Shown in pieces: positions 34,567 to 44,493 of a stretch of DNA of 64,000 bases (the first letter of the stretch is position 1; each line of letters begins with the position of its first letter). Source of the DNA: Paenibacillus sp. NAIST15-1 (GTDB taxonomy: Bacteria; Bacillota; Bacilli; Paenibacillales; Paenibacillaceae); assembly GCF_001894745.1 (NCBI RefSeq), contig NZ_BBYF01000010.1, positions 164,106 through 228,105 on the forward strand. The letters are read 5' to 3'. Below the pieces are notes generated by a model. The model saw only the letters and a list, made by a program, of their open reading frames with translations, searched no databases and was not told where the DNA came from. The position numbers and the translations under genes are program-made.

Positions 34567-37500
34567 ATGTTCAGGAAGAAATCGGGTGCAAGGATCACTT
34601 CATTAGCGCTTGTTCTTGCAATGATGCTCGGCTTGTTCACTTCCGGCGGCGGTATGATTCAAGCCCAAGGGACAGCTGATAATGACAATCCACTTGTATC
34701 GGTTAAGCTGTCCGCCGAAGATATGGCAGTGCCTTTGGACGGTGTAACGCAGCTGCAGGTGACGGGGAGGTTGAAGGATGGCAGTGAGATTGACTTGCGG
34801 CATGATGCAAAGACCACAATTGCATACAGCGCTCCTATCGACATGTTCACCATTGGGGATGATGGTCTAGCAAGAGCAGGTACGCAGGATGTTGGTGAAG
34901 TCCAGATCGGCGTGGAAGTAGTAAGAGACGGTATTCGCTTGACAGATACATTGAAGCTGACGATCAAGCCTGAGCCTGCGCGGCCATTTTTGCGGGATTA
35001 CACGGGCACTTTAACGATGAAGCTCTATTTGGGAGACAACGGGAAAATAGAATTAACGCTGGATGAAGCGCTGGAAGCGATCAAGAAGATGGATCACATG
35101 ACGCGCAGCATGCCGAAAATCATCTATTTGGTTGGCTGGCAGCATGATGGCCACGATTCGAAATATCCAGATTGGAATGTCGTCAATCCGAAGCTGAAGC
35201 GACCAGGTGATGCTACTGCACTGGACAGCCTGAAATGGTTCATGGATGAGGCGGAGAAGTACAATACGACGATCAGCTTCCACATCAATATGACGGACGC
35301 CTATCAAGACAGCCCGCAATGGGAGGAATTCATCAACAAGGATCTCATTCGCAAGGAAGAGAACGGGGAGCTTATTAAGGGAGGCCATTGGGTAAGCGGA
35401 CAGAGCTACAAAATCAATCTGACACGTGCTTGGGAAGCAGGGGTATTCCAGCGCAATATCGATGACTTGCTTGCCAAGATCCCTCAGCTGCTTCGAGGGA
35501 AGACGATTCATATCGATGCATTTGTAACGAGTCCAGTAGAGTGGGCTCCTTCCGTTGGTAATGCAGATCCATATCATAAGACAACGTATCGCCAGGAAAG
35601 TGAAACTCAGAAAAAGATCATGCGTTACTGGCGTGATAAAGGAATGGACGTTACGAGCGAGTATTTCCATGGCTACCGCGGTGACCCGTTATTCGGTCTG
35701 CAGCCGATGGCATGGTGGGCGGATTGGCGTTCGATCGACAGTCAGATGAAGCTGCCAGCAGCACTTGCGGTCGGTGGAAAAGGCGGAAATGAGCTGTTCG
35801 GCACGAGCATGCATGGCGAAGAAATTGTCAAAAAAGACAAGGTGAGGCTGACGGGATTTTTGCAGGAATTCAGTGCAACTACGCTGCTCTGGCAGTATCT
35901 CAATCAATTCGAACGTCTCTCTTATAATGAACCAACGAGCACCGTGCAATTTTCAGATGGAGTGACGAGTTCTAAGCAGAGTGGGAAGCGCGTCGTGAAG
36001 CACGGCGATGTGACGATTGCAGACGGTACGGATATGTTCGTACCCGCCTTATGGCGCAAGGATAAACCCGAGATTATCGCATTCAGCCAGGATGGCTACA
36101 AGGATAGAAGCTGGAAGCTGCCTGCTGGATGGGCGGGCGTGCAGGCGGTTGACGTATTCGAGATTGGAATGGGACTGCCGAGATTGATTGAGCGAGGGCT
36201 GCCGACTGCTGGGGACACCGTCACTTTATCGATAGCTCCGGGGTCAGCGGTTTCCATTACGCCAGCGAATCAGGAACCATTGGATCCGATACAGACAATC
36301 GCTGCGGGATTGAAATCAGTTCCAGCGCCTGCGAAGAATATGACTCGTTTAACGCTGCCACAGGTACCGGAGGGTTATGAGATTGAGCTGCTTGAATCGA
36401 AGCGTCCGGATGTAATTGACCACACCGGCCACATATCGCCAACGAGCCAAGAGGAAGAAGTTCTTCTTATTTTCCAAGTGAAGCGGAAGGCTGACGGTGT
36501 AAGTACCCATACGGCTGCAATCCCTGTTATCGTGCCGCCAGGAAGCGTTGTGAATATTAACGACGTGTATGATGCAAAGAATGCCGTATTGACAGGAAAT
36601 GCGGTACTGCGAAGCAATGGCGCGTTTATGACCGGGAGTGTGGTTGGATTTGTCGGCGGGCCTGTTGGAAACAACAACACCGTTACCTTTCAACAAGTCA
36701 ACGTGCCTGGGGATGGCCTGTATGAATTGCAGCTAGAGTATGCAACTGCCGTGCCTCGTTCGGTGTTCGTGCGGGCGAATGAGGAACAAGGGATCGAAGT
36801 ATTGTTGACGGGGACGGATTGGAATAAAGCACAGCTCAAAACCATTCAGGTTGTGCTGAAAAAAGGCATGAACACCATTACCTTATATAATCCGACGGAA
36901 TATGCTCCTGATATGGGATCGATTATTGTGAAATCCATCACTCCAAATTCGATTGCAGACTGGATTACGTCCATCCAACTACCTGGGAAGAACGACAAGT
37001 ACGTAACGCTTCCTTCTGTACCGCAGGGCTTCACAGTTTCGATCAAATCGTCGGACAATGAGACGGTTATTAAACCGGATGGTAGGATTGTTCGTCCAGC
37101 TGCGGATCAGATCGTTTATCTTATTTTGCAAGTGACTCGAAATTATGATGGCGTAACAGCTGAGACGGCAGCGATCCCAGTCGTTATAGCTGGAGAACCT
37201 CAAATAATCAGTGTTGCTACGGTAGTTGTGAATACGGAAGTTGGGAAGGCTCCAGTGCTGCCGACAGTCGTGACAGCGACGTATTCGGATATGACGGTAG
37301 AGAAGATTTCCGTCGTGTGGGATGCGATTGAGGCTGAACAGTATGCGAAGGCGGGAACATTTACGGTAATGGGGAAGGTTGCGGGGACGAATCTCCAAGC
37401 TGTCGCCATGGTCAATGTTACGGAGTCACCTATACAGACGCCATATATTACGAGTCTATCACCAGTGATCGTAGAGACGGAAGTCGGAACGCCCCTGGTG

Positions 37501-38784
37501 CTGCCGACAGTCGTAACTGCGACGTACTCGGATCTTACAGTAGCGTATATTTCCGTCGTGTGGGATGCGATTGGGGCTGAACAGTATGCAAAGGCGGGAA
37601 TATTTACGGTGACGGGATCGGTTGCGGGTACGGATCTTCAAGCGATCGCGACGGTTCATGTCAAGGAGTCACCTGTACAGACACCATATATTACAAGTCT
37701 ATCGCCAATAGCTGTGGATACGGAAGTCGGAACACCACCAGCCATGCCTTCTGTCGTAACGGCTACGTATTCGGATTTATCGACAATGCCAGTGTCAGTG
37801 GCGTGGGATCAGATTGATGCTAGTCTTTATAGCAAAGCAGGCAGCTTTATCGTGAAGGGAACAGTAGAGGGGGCATCCATGAAGGCAGAGGCCATGGTTA
37901 CGGTGAAGGCGGATCAGGGATCTGGAAACGGAACAGACAATGGATCAGGTGGAGGAAGCAGCAGTTCCAGTACATCTACAACAGTCCCGCCGCAAACGAA
38001 AGAACCCAAGAAGCCACAGCCTAACAGAGAGCAAGAAGCGCCGAAGCTCATGGAGCTGACGTATGTGCCGACAACCGAACAGATGCAACATCCACACTAT
38101 TTATCTGTTGTGCGGGTGAATGAGGATGGAAGCACCATGCCGGTTGTATTTAGCGCCTATGACCCTTCAGCGCTCAAAATGAAGTTCCTTGGTTACGTCG
38201 ATGAGAACTACAAAGTTGTGTACAAAGAAGTAAAGTTCACGGATTTGCAGAAGCATGTTTGGGCGAAAGAGGCTATTGAAGCACTTACCTCACGCGGTGT
38301 GCTGGATGGCGTATCGCTCTATCGATTTGTGCCAGAACAAGCGATAACACGCGCTGAGCTCGTCGTCATGCTCGTTCGCATGCTCGGCCTCACTGCGGAA
38401 GCGGATTCGAATTTCGCAGACGTCAATCCATCTGCTTCTTACTACTATGACATCGCGATAGCCAAAAAAGCTGGGCTTATTCAGGGAGTTACGGATAAGG
38501 AGTTCCAGCCTGAGGCAAAAGTGACGCGGGAGCAGTGGATGACCATCATCGAGCGTGCGCTGCGCCAAATGAAAGTCATTAATGAGTCGGAAAATGAAGA
38601 TGCATTGAATACATTTACGGATCGTGAGCAAATTGCAGATTATGCACTGCGAAGTGCAGCAGCACTTGTGAAGCTGAAATTGATCGTAGGAGCCAATCAG
38701 CAGCTTCTGCCGAAAAAAACAACGAGCCGTGCCGAAGCCGCGCTAGTGCTGTATCGAATCATTCCTTTGGTATTGCAAAAGTAA
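34567..38784 (+). CDS. SLH-anchored GH101-like glycoside hydrolase
   Basis: 1405 residues. Signal peptide (residues 1-34, cut near IQAQG) and an Ig-like region (40-140). Then a large catalytic-looking domain (about 143-545) that resembles GH101 endo-alpha-N-acetylgalactosaminidases: IIYLVGWQHDGHDSKYPDW, FHINMTDAYQDSP, KTIHIDAFVTSP with candidate nucleophile D317, and VTSEYFHGYRGD with candidate acid/base E365. A carbohydrate-binding-like beta domain (about 660-800), three tandem Ig-like repeats (878-1113), a G/S-rich linker and three SLH motifs (1224-1405) bind it to the cell wall. AAGGGGG precedes the ATG at 34567. It follows a sugar importer whose substrate it may release from O-glycans. 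Confidence 0.8.
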   Translation: MFRKKSGARITSLALVLAMMLGLFTSGGGMIQAQGTADNDNPLVSVKLSAEDMAVPLDGVTQLQVTGRLKDGSEIDLRHDAKTTIAYSAPIDMFTIGDDGLARAGTQDVGEVQIGVEVVRDGIRLTDTLKLTIKPEPARPFLRDYTGTLTMKLYLGDNGKIELTLDEALEAIKKMDHMTRSMPKIIYLVGWQHDGHDSKYPDWNVVNPKLKRPGDATALDSLKWFMDEAEKYNTTISFHINMTDAYQDSPQWEEFINKDLIRKEENGELIKGGHWVSGQSYKINLTRAWEAGVFQRNIDDLLAKIPQLLRGKTIHIDAFVTSPVEWAPSVGNADPYHKTTYRQESETQKKIMRYWRDKGMDVTSEYFHGYRGDPLFGLQPMAWWADWRSIDSQMKLPAALAVGGKGGNELFGTSMHGEEIVKKDKVRLTGFLQEFSATTLLWQYLNQFERLSYNEPTSTVQFSDGVTSSKQSGKRVVKHGDVTIADGTDMFVPALWRKDKPEIIAFSQDGYKDRSWKLPAGWAGVQAVDVFEIGMGLPRLIERGLPTAGDTVTLSIAPGSAVSITPANQEPLDPIQTIAAGLKSVPAPAKNMTRLTLPQVPEGYEIELLESKRPDVIDHTGHISPTSQEEEVLLIFQVKRKADGVSTHTAAIPVIVPPGSVVNINDVYDAKNAVLTGNAVLRSNGAFMTGSVVGFVGGPVGNNNTVTFQQVNVPGDGLYELQLEYATAVPRSVFVRANEEQGIEVLLTGTDWNKAQLKTIQVVLKKGMNTITLYNPTEYAPDMGSIIVKSITPNSIADWITSIQLPGKNDKYVTLPSVPQGFTVSIKSSDNETVIKPDGRIVRPAADQIVYLILQVTRNYDGVTAETAAIPVVIAGEPQIISVATVVVNTEVGKAPVLPTVVTATYSDMTVEKISVVWDAIEAEQYAKAGTFTVMGKVAGTNLQAVAMVNVTESPIQTPYITSLSPVIVETEVGTPLVLPTVVTATYSDLTVAYISVVWDAIGAEQYAKAGIFTVTGSVAGTDLQAIATVHVKESPVQTPYITSLSPIAVDTEVGTPPAMPSVVTATYSDLSTMPVSVAWDQIDASLYSKAGSFIVKGTVEGASMKAEAMVTVKADQGSGNGTDNGSGGGSSSSSTSTTVPPQTKEPKKPQPNREQEAPKLMELTYVPTTEQMQHPHYLSVVRVNEDGSTMPVVFSAYDPSALKMKFLGYVDENYKVVYKEVKFTDLQKHVWAKEAIEALTSRGVLDGVSLYRFVPEQAITRAELVVMLVRMLGLTAEADSNFADVNPSASYYYDIAIAKKAGLIQGVTDKEFQPEAKVTREQWMTIIERALRQMKVINESENEDALNTFTDREQIADYALRSAAALVKLKLIVGANQQLLPKKTTSRAEAALVLYRIIPLVLQK
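37201..37905 (+). repeat. Three 240-bp repeats coding Ig-like domains
   Basis: Copies begin near 37201, 37441 and 37681. They encode ITSLSPVIVETEVG-type domains of 80 residues each. Copies 1 and 2 are closest in DNA sequence (shared ACGTACTCGGAT-like blocks); the third has drifted. This is intragenic duplication. Confidence 0.85.
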
Positions 38785-38804
38785 GCAAAGAAGCTGAACA
38801 TGAC

Positions 38805-38837
38805 AACAGCCTTCTCCTAGCAATAGGGGAGGCTGTT
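38805..38837 (+). terminator. Hairpin after the SLH protein gene
   Basis: AACAGCC...TCTCCTA pairs with TAGGGGA...GGCTGTT (38805-38837) around a 4-base loop; the tail is only weakly T-rich. It probably serves the convergent chitinase gene as well. The remaining gap to 39021 holds only a short 9-base tandem repeat GATTGAATT near 38910. Confidence 0.6.
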
Positions 38838-39021
38838 CATGCTTTACATGGTAGCTGATAGTTTCTGATCTGTATGGTGTTTCTTGGTAACTTAGATGTT
38901 GATTAAATGATTGAATTGATTGAATTGATTGGATGTTTGAATGATTATATGCCTGAATGTGAATGCCCCTCAATCTTGTTGTTGGTAAGTTGGTTGGCTA
39001 TTAGCTTGCTTCCCCGTATGC

Positions 39022-40260
39022 TCAAAAAGGCTGCATGCCAAGCGTGTTGAGCTTCTCACCAGTAACATCCACACCCATTTTGCTTGTGATGTCCAAGTAG
39101 TGGCCGATGCGGCGCTTGATGGCGCCGTTCGATTCATCCAGATTAGCTTCCAGTCCATTGAGTACCATGATGCTAACCCCGAATCCTGCGGGACCTAATC
39201 CTTTTTCTTTTTCCTCTCCAGCGGGCTTCCATCTGCCAATCATAACATCATGGGCGGAAGGCTTTGGCGCTTGCGGCGTCATCCAGAATAAGATAGCGGT
39301 TGCAAATCCTAGCTTGCCGTCGGCCGCAATCCATTCCGGATTTTGAAGAAGCACATGTTTATCTCCGTATATAATGGCACTCATTAACCCGTAATTGAAA
39401 TTCCAGCTCAGCATGATCGGGCCCCGTCCGTAATAGCGCTTGCCTGGAACACCCGGATATTCCTTGCTGCTGGCAGGGTCTACGAAGTCCGATTTATTCT
39501 GTCCTGTTCTGCCTGCAATGTTCTCATTCCAATAGAGCCCCCAGCGCAGCATGCCTCCCGGAGCGGTGTCCCAACCTCCGCCAGTCTCATGAGACAAATT
39601 GGCAAGCAGCGCCGCGAGATCGCGCTTGCGATCCTTCTCCAATCCTTCATTCAAGAAGGCGCCGTAATCGACGATTTGCGTGATGATGCGCTTGGTCTTG
39701 TTCTCTGGTGTATTGAAGTCATCGGAGCGTACAATGAGCGTTTCGGTTTTTCCCTTTTTCTCTAAACGATAAATTTCTTGAGCTGAATAATTGCCTTCCC
39801 GATACGAAACCTTGTATTTCACATTGGCGACAAGGCTGACGGCATTGATGAGATTTTGATAGGAGTAGTAGTCGGTCTGATTGGGATTATAGTCTTTCTT
39901 ATCTTTGTTGAAGGCATGCCATTCCTTCGAACCAAGGCGCATCGGAAATAACGCTTCGTATTCCTTCTCGGGGAGTGCGGACCGGACGGCCTCAACCGCC
40001 TTGTCTGCGGTATAGTCGGGATCGATTCCATCCCACTGTGATTCAATCTGTTGTCTGGTCAGAATGCGGCTGTCGCCAACGGACAAGCTGCTGTCCTGTA
40101 AGTACACAATATCTGCTTTGCCTGAAATGGAAGTAACGTCAGCAGCCGAGGCAGAGGCAGTAGTGAATCCGAGTGAGGTGAGAAGCAGCGTTGAGCTGAG
40201 TGTCAGCAGCAGTGTGCACCGAATCCATTTCTTTGAAAGCGGATACGAAACGTTGGACAT
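39022..40260 (-). CDS. Secreted GH19 chitinase-like enzyme
   Basis: 412 residues with a signal peptide (IRCTLLLTLSSTLLLTSLGFTTASASA). An N-terminal region of about 130 residues (ITSISGKADIVYLQD-like start, TRQQIESQWDGIDPDY) precedes the GH19 catalytic domain. That domain has AALLANLSHETGGGWD with the catalytic Glu, RWGLYWNENIAG, KRYYGRGPIMLSWNFNYG, ATAILFWMTPQAPKPSAHDVMIGRW and GFGVSIMVLNGL. The ATG at 40260 has AAGGGGATG upstream; an earlier in-frame start at 40293 is unlikely. The product would hydrolyse chitin in fungal walls or insect cuticle. It stands alone, divergent from metN. Confidence 0.9.
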   Translation of the reverse strand: MSNVSYPLSKKWIRCTLLLTLSSTLLLTSLGFTTASASAADVTSISGKADIVYLQDSSLSVGDSRILTRQQIESQWDGIDPDYTADKAVEAVRSALPEKEYEALFPMRLGSKEWHAFNKDKKDYNPNQTDYYSYQNLINAVSLVANVKYKVSYREGNYSAQEIYRLEKKGKTETLIVRSDDFNTPENKTKRIITQIVDYGAFLNEGLEKDRKRDLAALLANLSHETGGGWDTAPGGMLRWGLYWNENIAGRTGQNKSDFVDPASSKEYPGVPGKRYYGRGPIMLSWNFNYGLMSAIIYGDKHVLLQNPEWIAADGKLGFATAILFWMTPQAPKPSAHDVMIGRWKPAGEEKEKGLGPAGFGVSIMVLNGLEANLDESNGAIKRRIGHYLDITSKMGVDVTGEKLNTLGMQPF

Positions 40261-40393
40261 CAATACATCCCCTTTATAATCGAATAAGTGCAAGTTTTAT
40301 TGATACATATTTATATCGCTTTCATTTTGGAATATGACAAGTAAAAGAGACGAAATTGGAAGACCGACCTCAACAAGCAGCGAAAAAATATAG

Positions 40394-40422
40394 TTGAAGG
40401 TATGATGATACTTACATATAGT
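40394..40422 (+). promoter_or_regulatory. Promoter of the metN-luxS-mtnN operon
   Basis: TTGAAG (40394-40399), 17-base spacer, TATAGT (40417-40422). It lies about 87 bases upstream of metN. No S-box or T-box leader is recognisable between it and the gene. Confidence 0.6.
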
Positions 40423-40444
40423 AATTCCGACTATTCTGGTGTAT

Positions 40445-40471
40445 AATTACGGAAATAAAATTTCGGTAATT
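40445..40471. promoter_or_regulatory. Large palindrome in the metN leader
   Basis: Arms AATTACGGAAAT (40445-40456) and ATTTCGGTAATT (40460-40471) match with one exception around an AAA centre. It lies just downstream of the promoter, a good position for a sulfur- or methionine-responsive repressor. A further half-site GTAATTCCGA lies near 40421. The regulator is not identified. Confidence 0.6.
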
Positions 40472-40508
40472 CGGTAGTACATAGAACGACCAGGAAGGGT
40501 TGGACATC

Positions 40509-41576
40509 ATGATCTCATTATCGAATATTAGGGTAACGTTTGACACGGGCTCTCAATCGGTTACTGCTGTACAGGATGTCAGTCTGCATGTGAACGCAAG
40601 TGACGTATACGGCATTGTTGGATACAGCGGAGCGGGGAAGAGTACCTTGGTGCGTGTCATTAACTTGCTGCAGCGGCCTGCATCAGGGAGTGTAGAGGTG
40701 AACGGTCAGGACTTGCTGGCTCTGAGCCCCAAGGAACTGCGGGCAGCTAGGAGGAAGATCGGGATGATCTTTCAGCACTTCAACCTGATGAATTCCAGAA
40801 CGATCTATGACAATGTAGATTATCCCTTAAAGAGCTCCAAGCTTTCGAAGCGTGAACGCTCGCAGAAGGTGAAGGATTTGCTCGAATTAGTAGGCTTGTC
40901 AGATAAATTGGACGCATATCCCTCTCAATTGTCAGGGGGACAGAAGCAGAGGGTGGCGATTGCTAGAGCGCTGGCGAATGATCCGGAAATCCTATTATGC
41001 GATGAAGCGACGAGTGCCTTAGACCCTAAAACCACACTATCCATATTGGAATTATTAAAGAAATTGAACCAAACCTTAGGGTTAACGATCGTGCTCATTA
41101 CGCATGAAATGCAAGTGGTCAAAGAAATTTGCAATAAGGTTGCCGTAATGGAAGACGGTCGGATTATTGAGCAGGGAGATATCGTGTCAATTTTTAGCCG
41201 TCCGCAAAATGCGTTAACTCGTGATTTTATTAATACAGCTACTCATATTGAACAGACGCTGGAGAAGCTCTCCCAGCATCCGTCATTGGTGCAGCTTAAG
41301 AACAACGATATTTTGTGCAAGATATCCTACATTGGCGATAGCACAAGCGAGCCGATTATCTCAGCGCTTACCGCTCGTTATCGGGTAACGACCAACATCT
41401 TATATGCGAATGTGGAGATTCTACAGCAGACGCCTATTGGCAATTTGATTGTGGTCATGTCGGGATCAACTAGCGATTTGGAAGCGGCACTCGAATATTT
41501 GCAGTCGATTCAAGTTGCGGTCGAAATGATTGATTCTCGTCTTGTGCAGAACGTTAAGGTAGGTGAAACGGTATGA
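40509..41576 (+). CDS. metN: Methionine ABC transporter ATP-binding protein
   Basis: 355 residues. ABC ATPase with Walker [17 protein letters not shown]-loop [15 protein letters not shown], signature [16 protein letters not shown], Walker [15 protein letters not shown] and the H-loop VLITHEM. A C-terminal NIL domain (about 275-350, [19 protein letters not shown]) binds methionine for feedback inhibition. ATG at 40509 is favoured by GGAAGGG 9 bases upstream; the in-frame TTG at 40500 is not. Overlaps metI by 4 bases. Confidence 0.95.
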   Translation: MISLSNIRVTFDTGSQSVTAVQDVSLHVNASDVYGIVGYSGAGKSTLVRVINLLQRPASGSVEVNGQDLLALSPKELRAARRKIGMIFQHFNLMNSRTIYDNVDYPLKSSKLSKRERSQKVKDLLELVGLSDKLDAYPSQLSGGQKQRVAIARALANDPEILLCDEATSALDPKTTLSILELLKKLNQTLGLTIVLITHEMQVVKEICNKVAVMEDGRIIEQGDIVSIFSRPQNALTRDFINTATHIEQTLEKLSQHPSLVQLKNNDILCKISYIGDSTSEPIISALTARYRVTTNILYANVEILQQTPIGNLIVVMSGSTSDLEAALEYLQSIQVAVEMIDSRLVQNVKVGETV

Positions 41577-42253
41577 GTGAGTTTTTAATGAATAACTTCC
41601 CAAACATTTGGAATTTAAGAGAAGAGATTCTGATCAGCATCTATGAAACGATATACATGGTGGTCGTAACCTCCTTATTCTCGGTACTTTTCGGCCTTTT
41701 GCTAGGTGTAACCTTGATTGTAGTTGATAAGGGCGGGATTTTAGAAAACAAGCTCGTTTACAGTGTCTTGGACAAAGTCATTAATCTATTTCGCTCTATT
41801 CCGTTCATTATTCTTATCGCGGTTGTCGTTCCGCTTACCCGCCTTATTGCGGGGACATCGATCGGCATGCAAGCAGCAATTGTGCCGTTAGTTATCGGGA
41901 TCGTTCCTTTTTATGCGAGACAAATTCAAAATGCGCTGGTCGAGGTAGATCCGGGAATTGTGGAAGCCGCTCAGTCCATGGGATCAGGGCCAATTGAGAT
42001 CGTATTTCGGGTCTATTTGAAGGAAGGTTTAAATGCGATTATCCGTGCTTCTTCCGTGACGGTCATTAACCTGATCGGGCTGACGACGATGGCGGGTGCG
42101 ATTGGCTCGGGTGGTTTGGGCAGTCTGGCAATTAGCAAGGGGTATAATCGGTTCCAAAATGATATCACCATAGTTGCTACTATTTTGATCTTAATTCTGG
42201 TGTTTGTGTGCCAATTCATTGGCGACTATTTTACGAAGAAGACGATGCATTAG
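41573..42253 (+). CDS. metI: Methionine ABC transporter permease
   Basis: 226-residue permease with five predicted helices and the motif [64 protein letters not shown] (EAA loop) and [17 protein letters not shown]. It overlaps metN (ATGA) and works with MetN and MetQ. Confidence 0.95.
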   Translation: MSEFLMNNFPNIWNLREEILISIYETIYMVVVTSLFSVLFGLLLGVTLIVVDKGGILENKLVYSVLDKVINLFRSIPFIILIAVVVPLTRLIAGTSIGMQAAIVPLVIGIVPFYARQIQNALVEVDPGIVEAAQSMGSGPIEIVFRVYLKEGLNAIIRASSVTVINLIGLTTMAGAIGSGGLGSLAISKGYNRFQNDITIVATILILILVFVCQFIGDYFTKKTMH

Positions 42254-42346
42254 CAGCGGATTAGTGAACTTGATTTATGCAGTATGCTCCTTAGGTGCGT
42301 ACTGGATTAAATAGAATACAAATTACAGACAAAGGACTGAGGAACA

Positions 42347-42808
42347 ATGGCAAAAGTAGAAAGCTTTCAACTGGATCACACAATCGTAAAGGCTCCTTAT
42401 GTAAGAGCAGCAGGAGTTGAACATGATGAGAAAGGCAGCACCGTACAAAAATACGATCTGCGCTTTTTGCAGCCAAATAAAGACGCAATTCCAACGGCAG
42501 CGCTTCACACGCTTGAGCATCTGCTTGCTACGTATATGAGAGACGAGATTAAAGGGATTATCGATATTTCTCCGATGGGATGCAGAACGGGATACTATCT
42601 GATTCTGTGGAACGAGCACAGTCCGGAAGAGATTGCTTCGGCTTTGGAGAGAACACTGAAGCGTGTATTGGATACAACAGAGGTTCCTGCTGTATCCGCA
42701 CTGGAATGCGGCAACTACAAGGATCATTCTCTCTTCTCTGCGCAAGAATATGCGAAGATTGTGCTGGAAGCGGGAATCAGCAGAGATCCGTTTGAAAGAG
42801 TGCTGTAA
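42347..42808 (+). CDS. luxS: S-ribosylhomocysteine lyase
   Basis: 153 residues. Metalloenzyme that splits S-ribosylhomocysteine into homocysteine and DPD, the AI-2 precursor. The metal ligands are H54, H58 ([10 protein letters not shown]) and C121 ([13 protein letters not shown]), with catalytic E57 and C79 in [15 protein letters not shown] precedes the ATG. Its neighbours import methionine and encode MtnN, which makes its substrate, so the operon is an SAH-recycling unit. Confidence 0.97.
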   Translation: MAKVESFQLDHTIVKAPYVRAAGVEHDEKGSTVQKYDLRFLQPNKDAIPTAALHTLEHLLATYMRDEIKGIIDISPMGCRTGYYLILWNEHSPEEIASALERTLKRVLDTTEVPAVSALECGNYKDHSLFSAQEYAKIVLEAGISRDPFERVL

Positions 42809-42813
42809 TCGCG

Positions 42814-43584
42814 ATGATTACGCTCAATCTATCGCATCAGACAGCGATTGTCACAGGCGGAAATTCAGGCATAGGGCAGGGTATCGTACAAATCCTGCTC
42901 CAAAGTGGAGCTACGGTTATCTCTGCGGATCTGGCGTACGAAGCTGATTATCGAGAGGTTAACGGTCAGCTCATCGAGACGAAATTGGACTTAACCAAAT
43001 CCGAGGATATTGATCGCTGGTCCAGATTGGTTGTAGAGCATGCAGGGGTTCCCGATATCGTCGTGAACTGTGCGGGTGCTTCAACAATGGATTATGTGAT
43101 TGACAGCAAGCTGGAGGACTGGGAGAAGGTTTTCTCCATTAACGCTACGGGGCTGTACCTGGTCTCCAAAATATTTGCCAAAGCAATGGTCGATGCCGGG
43201 AAGCCGGGCAGATTCATTCAAATTGCTTCTCAAGCAGGCAAGAACGGCTACCGGGCTATGGGCGGGTATTGCGCATCCAAGCATGCTGTTCTTGGCTTGA
43301 CGAAGGTGATGGCGATCGAGCTGGCGCGGCATAACATTCTCGTGAATGCGGTATGTCCGGGAATTGTGGAGACACCGATGAAGCATCGGGAGCGGATTGA
43401 AGGTGGAGTCATCCGCGGTATTAGCGCAGAGGAAATCTATGCGGAGGATTGTTCCCAGGTTCCACTCGGAAGAACCGCTGAAGTTCAGGATGTGGCCAAT
43501 GTCGTGCTGTTCCTGGCAAGTCCGTTGTCTTCGTATATGACCGGCCAGGCGATTAATGTAACAGGCGGGATGACGATGCATTAA
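42814..43584 (+). CDS. Short-chain dehydrogenase/reductase (FabG-like)
   Basis: 256 residues with the SDR dinucleotide motif TGGNSGIG (14-21), NCAGAS, and the catalytic S139, Y152, K156 (YCASK). The LARHNILVNAVCPGIVETPM and C-terminal VTGGMTMH match polyol/3-oxoacyl SDRs. It starts 5 bases after the luxS stop, so the two are tightly coupled. A dehydrogenase is not part of standard methionine recycling; it may act on a sugar-derived product such as DPD, or may be a passenger. Cofactor preference was not judged. Confidence 0.88.
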   Translation: MITLNLSHQTAIVTGGNSGIGQGIVQILLQSGATVISADLAYEADYREVNGQLIETKLDLTKSEDIDRWSRLVVEHAGVPDIVVNCAGASTMDYVIDSKLEDWEKVFSINATGLYLVSKIFAKAMVDAGKPGRFIQIASQAGKNGYRAMGGYCASKHAVLGLTKVMAIELARHNILVNAVCPGIVETPMKHRERIEGGVIRGISAEEIYAEDCSQVPLGRTAEVQDVANVVLFLASPLSSYMTGQAINVTGGMTMH

Positions 43585-43631
43585 GCAAGAAAGCTCTTAT
43601 CTTTATTTACATATAGGGGGGAGTAAATCGT

Positions 43632-44480
43632 ATGACTAAAAAGAGAGTATGGGGCGGATTAGCGGTTGGGTTGGCTTTGACACTGGTGCTGGCCGGCTGT
43701 GGAGGCAAATCATCAGGCGATGCTGGGAAAATCGTAATCGGTTCTCAGGGATCGGACGCTCAGATTTGGAAGCATATCGCGCAATCTCAGGCGGCGAAGG
43801 ACGCCAAGCTCGATATCGAAGTCAAGGAGATCAATGGCGGCGTAGAGCTGAATAACGCAACCAAAGACGGGGAAGTGGACGTCAACGCATTTCAATCTTG
43901 GGCGTACTTGGTCAGCTACAATAAAGACAGTAAAGCTGATCTTGCAGCAGTAGCGACAACCTATCTAGAGCCGATGGGAATCTATTCGCAGAAGATCAAG
44001 GATATTAAGGATGTTCCAGACGGCGCTCTTGTTGCTCTGGCGGATAACCCAGCCAACACGGCAAGAGGATTAAGTTTGCTGCAGGCAGCAGGGCTCATCA
44101 AGTTGAAAGATGGGTTCGACCTTGGAACAGGTTCAGAAAGTGATGTTGTAGAAAACTCGAAGCATCTGAAATTCAAGCTAATTGACGATACGACAGGCCC
44201 GCGGGTCATACAAGATGTGGATTTGGTATTGATCGGGAATACGGTTGCGATGGAAGGCGGATTGAACGTATTGAAGGATTCGTTGTTCCATGAGGAGATC
44301 TCTGTGGATACCAAGCATAATATCAACGTGCTCGTGACGACCTCTGATAAGCAGAACGATCCAGGCATTTTGAAATTAGGCGAGCTGTACCACAACGAAG
44401 ATACGCAAAAATACATTGAGAAAGAGTTCGGAGGCACAAAAGTTCCTGTTGAGAAACCGATCTCCTATCTGAAAGAATAG
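43632..44480 (+). CDS. metQ: Methionine-binding lipoprotein
   Basis: 282 residues of the NlpA/MetQ family, with a lipoprotein signal (lipobox LAGC) and IVIGSQGSDAQIWKHIAQSQ, VNAFQSWAYLVSYNKD, EPMGIYSQKIKDIKDVPDGA and NPANTARGLSLLQAAGLI. GGGGGAG precedes the ATG. It captures methionine outside the membrane for MetNI, from which luxS and the SDR gene separate it. Confidence 0.94.
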   Translation: MTKKRVWGGLAVGLALTLVLAGCGGKSSGDAGKIVIGSQGSDAQIWKHIAQSQAAKDAKLDIEVKEINGGVELNNATKDGEVDVNAFQSWAYLVSYNKDSKADLAAVATTYLEPMGIYSQKIKDIKDVPDGALVALADNPANTARGLSLLQAAGLIKLKDGFDLGTGSESDVVENSKHLKFKLIDDTTGPRVIQDVDLVLIGNTVAMEGGLNVLKDSLFHEEISVDTKHNINVLVTTSDKQNDPGILKLGELYHNEDTQKYIEKEFGGTKVPVEKPISYLKE

Positions 44481-44493
44481 TGAGGCTGGCTTC

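Noticed and set aside
37201..37905. Regularly spaced repeats that could suggest an array
   Set aside because: The 240-bp repeats are in frame and encode Ig-like domains of the SLH protein; not CRISPR.
40261..40508. SAM riboswitch (S-box) or T-box before metN
   Set aside because: I could not find the conserved S-box core or a T-box sequence; only a palindrome is seen.
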